42,567 nt of DNA from Haemophilus parahaemolyticus. Lineage in GTDB: Bacteria > Pseudomonadota > Gammaproteobacteria > Enterobacterales > Pasteurellaceae. The translations under genes and the position numbers were made by a program. The notes below the pieces were generated by a model that did not search any database, was not told where the DNA came from, and saw only the letters and a program-made list of their open reading frames with translations. The first letter of the stretch is position 1, and every line of letters begins with the position of its first letter. Positions 40,476 to 42,567 of this stretch are shown piece by piece. The DNA lies in assembly GCF_018373095.1 (NCBI RefSeq), contig NZ_JAHAHT010000005.1, positions 1 to 42,567 of the forward strand, given 5' to 3'.

Positions 40476-42377
40476 TTATTTGTTGTCTTTCACTTCTTCA
40501 AATTCAGCATCTACCACGCCATCATCTTTTGCTGATGATTGTTGCGGTTGTTCGCCCGCTTGTGCTTTTGCTTGCGCTGCTTGCATAAGTGGTTCAGACG
40601 CTTTGATTAATGCTTCAATTTTTGCTTCAATCTCTGCTTTGTCTTCGCCTTTTGCTGCCGTTTCAAGTTCGTTCACCGCTGCTTCAATTTTCTCTTTGTC
40701 TGAAGCGGCTAACGCATCACCTGCTTCGGTAATTTGTTTGCGAGTTGCGTGTGCGATACCATCTGCTTGGTTACGTGCTTGCACTAACTCTTCAAATTTA
40801 CGGTCTGCATCTGCGTTCACTTCTGCATCACGCACCATTTGTTGAATTTCTTCATCAGATAAACCTGAAGACGCTTGAATGCGGATTTGTTGCTCTTTAC
40901 CCGTATTTTTATCTTTTGCAGATACGTTGATTACGCCGTTTGCATCGATATCAAATGTTACTTCAATTTGTGGCATACCACGCGGTGCAGGATTAATACC
41001 CTCTAGGTTGAATTGACCTAAAGATTTATTGTCTGCCGCACGTTTACGCTCGCCTTGAAGAACGTGAATGGTTACCGCACTTTGGTTATCTTCCGCAGTT
41101 GAGAACACTTGCGATTTTTTAGTTGGAATCGTGGTGTTTTTCTCAATTAAGGTTGTCATCACCCCCCCCATGGTTTCGATACCAAGTGATAATGGGGTTA
41201 CGTCTAATAATAGAACGTCTTTCACATCACCTTTTAATACACCACCTTGAACCGCAGCACCAATTGCCACCGCTTCATCTGGGTTTACGTCTTTACGAGC
41301 TTCTTTACCGAAGAATTCAGCCACTTTTTGTTGTACTAACGGCATACGAGTTTGACCACCCACGAGAATGATATCGTGGATTTCGTTTACACTCTTACCT
41401 GCATCTTTTAATACTGCTTTTAATGAGTCAATTGAGCTTGCTACTAAGTCTTCAACTAATGCTTCTAATTTCGCACGGGTTACGCTGATTGCTAAGTGTT
41501 TAGGACCTGTTGCATCTGCTGTGATATACGGAAGATTCACTTCTGTAGATTGTGCTGATGAAAGTTCGATTTTCGCTTTTTCAGCTGCTTCTTTCACACG
41601 TTGTAATGCCATTGGGTCGTTACGTAAATCAACGCCTTGCTCTTTTTTGAACTCATCAATAATGTAGTCGATGACACGGTTATCGAAGTCTTCACCACCT
41701 AAGTGAGTGTTACCACCTGTTGCTAATACTTCGAAAGTTTGTTCACCATCGAAGTTATCAATTTCGATGATTGAAATATCGAATGTACCACCACCTAAGT
41801 CATAAACTGCGATCACTTGGTTCTCTTTGCTTGAACCTAAACCAAATGCTAACGCAGCCGCTGTCGGTTCATTGATGATACGTTTAACATCTAAACCTGC
41901 GATTTTACCTGCATCAATCGTTGCTTGACGTTGTGCATCGTTAAAGTATGCAGGAACGGTAATTACCGCTTCTGTTACAGACTCGCCCAAGAAATCTTCT
42001 GCCGTTTTTTTCATTTTTTTCAATACTTCAGCAGAAATTTGCGGTGGTGCTAATTTATCACCTTTTACATTTACCCACGCATCGCCGTTATCTGCACGCA
42101 CGATTTCGAAAGGCATAATTTTAATATCGCGTTGAACTTCTTCGCTTTCAAAACGACGACCAATTAAACGTTTAATTGCGAATAATGTATTTTTCGGGTT
42201 AGTGATTGCTTGACGTTTTGCTGGCTGACCAACTAAGGTTTCATTATCTGTATAAGCAATGATTGAAGGGGTTGTACGTGCACCTTCTGCATTTTCAATT
42301 ACGCGCGCTTTGTCGCCGTCCATTACAGCTACACAAGAGTTTGTTGTACCTAAATCAATACCAATAATTTTTCCCAT
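40476..42377 (-). CDS. dnaK: Chaperone protein DnaK (Hsp70)
   Basis: This is the central Hsp70 chaperone, which folds and disaggregates proteins in an ATP-driven cycle with DnaJ and GrpE. The 633 residues show the actin-like ATPase (GIDLGTTNSCVAVMDG at 5-20, VYDLGGGTFDISIIEI, ILVGGQTRMP), the interdomain linker region DVLLLDVTPLSLGIETMGG, the substrate-binding domain and a Gln/Ala-rich lid ending VVDAEFEEVKDNK. It has a sigma-32-like promoter at 42446-42472 and ribosome site TAGGAGTAC. grpE is not adjacent. Confidence 0.98.
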   Translation of the reverse strand: MGKIIGIDLGTTNSCVAVMDGDKARVIENAEGARTTPSIIAYTDNETLVGQPAKRQAITNPKNTLFAIKRLIGRRFESEEVQRDIKIMPFEIVRADNGDAWVNVKGDKLAPPQISAEVLKKMKKTAEDFLGESVTEAVITVPAYFNDAQRQATIDAGKIAGLDVKRIINEPTAAALAFGLGSSKENQVIAVYDLGGGTFDISIIEIDNFDGEQTFEVLATGGNTHLGGEDFDNRVIDYIIDEFKKEQGVDLRNDPMALQRVKEAAEKAKIELSSAQSTEVNLPYITADATGPKHLAISVTRAKLEALVEDLVASSIDSLKAVLKDAGKSVNEIHDIILVGGQTRMPLVQQKVAEFFGKEARKDVNPDEAVAIGAAVQGGVLKGDVKDVLLLDVTPLSLGIETMGGVMTTLIEKNTTIPTKKSQVFSTAEDNQSAVTIHVLQGERKRAADNKSLGQFNLEGINPAPRGMPQIEVTFDIDANGVINVSAKDKNTGKEQQIRIQASSGLSDEEIQQMVRDAEVNADADRKFEELVQARNQADGIAHATRKQITEAGDALAASDKEKIEAAVNELETAAKGEDKAEIEAKIEALIKASEPLMQAAQAKAQAGEQPQQSSAKDDGVVDAEFEEVKDNK

Positions 42378-42445
42378 TTTGTACTCCTAGTAAAAATTTT
42401 AAAATTCGGGGTAAGGCTTGTAGCCCTATTTATTACGAATTGTAA

Positions 42446-42472
42446 GATGTGGATATTCTTTCGCATTTCAAG
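42446..42472 (-). promoter_or_regulatory. Sigma-32 (heat-shock) promoter of dnaK
   Basis: On the minus strand CTTGAAA (42466-42472) is followed after 13 bp by CCACATC (42446-42452), close to the RpoH consensus CTTGAAA-N(11-16)-CCCCATNT. It lies about 70 bp before the dnaK ATG. A Haemophilus-type uptake word AAGTGCGGT sits just upstream at 42502-42510. Confidence 0.7.
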
Positions 42473-42567
42473 AGAAAATTTTAAAAATTTTTTATTTCTT
42501 AAAGTGCGGTGATTTCCGTTCTTGTTTTCAAGATAAGTCTCACATGATGAACTTCAAGGGGAAAACA

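Noticed and set aside
40480..40845. Plus-strand frame of 121 codons opposite the dnaK 3' end
   Set aside because: It mirrors the Ala/Glu-rich DnaK lid and has no independent support.
42520..42556. Second sigma-32 promoter candidate (CTTGAAG) near the right edge
   Set aside because: No acceptable CCCCAT-type -10 element follows at the right distance.

Overview
The window is chromosomal DNA from a gamma-proteobacterium of the family Pasteurellaceae, most likely the Actinobacillus pleuropneumoniae / Mannheimia branch. Two things point there. The gene set and gene neighbourhoods are Pasteurellaceae-like (oadGAB, arcB-arcC, rsmC/holD, rpoZ-spoT, dnaK/dnaJ, an O-antigen locus next to erpA). The DNA uptake word ACAAGCGGTC, or its core AAGCGGT, recurs about twenty times in both orientations, often as inverted pairs that act as terminators. 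The alternative uptake word AAGTGCGGT of the Haemophilus branch was noticed only about twice. No rRNA, tRNA, CRISPR array or prophage was found.

Layout. 1-756: end of a decayed IS3-family element. 773-4578 (minus): ArgR-controlled ornithine carbamoyltransferase and carbamate kinase, then a UPF0210/ACT-domain pair. 4643-4893: wreck of a pirin gene. 4995-5906: murQ (minus). 6229-9698 (plus): sodium-pumping oxaloacetate decarboxylase oadG-oadA-oadB with a likely CRP site in front. 9848-11711 (plus): yjdM-like, patatin-like and small membrane protein genes. 11757-13871 (minus): rpoZ-spoT, where the encoded SpoT lacks its region between TGS and ACT. 14323-14649: SMR exporter.

14702-26716 (minus) is a 12-gene surface-polysaccharide (O-antigen type) cluster: rfbB-rfbA-rfbD-rfbC make dTDP-L-rhamnose, Wzm/Wzt form an ABC exporter, RgpF, two GT2 glycosyltransferases, an acyltransferase and a reductase/epimerase build and decorate the chain, and a WbaP-type enzyme starts it on the lipid carrier. 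erpA (plus) flanks it. The part from about 17.9 to 23.2 kb is visibly AT-rich, which suggests acquisition by transfer.

27243-33425 is housekeeping: an orphan pqiA-like gene, a sucrose-family PTS permease with a perfect CRP palindrome upstream, menA, trmO, rsmC and holD. 33426-36500 is an accessory pocket with a coiled-coil-stalk lipoprotein and a Sel1-repeat lipoprotein. brnQ, dnaJ and dnaK (with a sigma-32-like promoter) close the window. An unrecognised AT-rich 350-residue gene sits between dnaK and dnaJ.

The best candidates for new biology are that inserted gene (a possible defence or stress protein), the stalked lipoprotein with a 168-bp tandem repeat (exactly 8 heptads), and the shortened SpoT.
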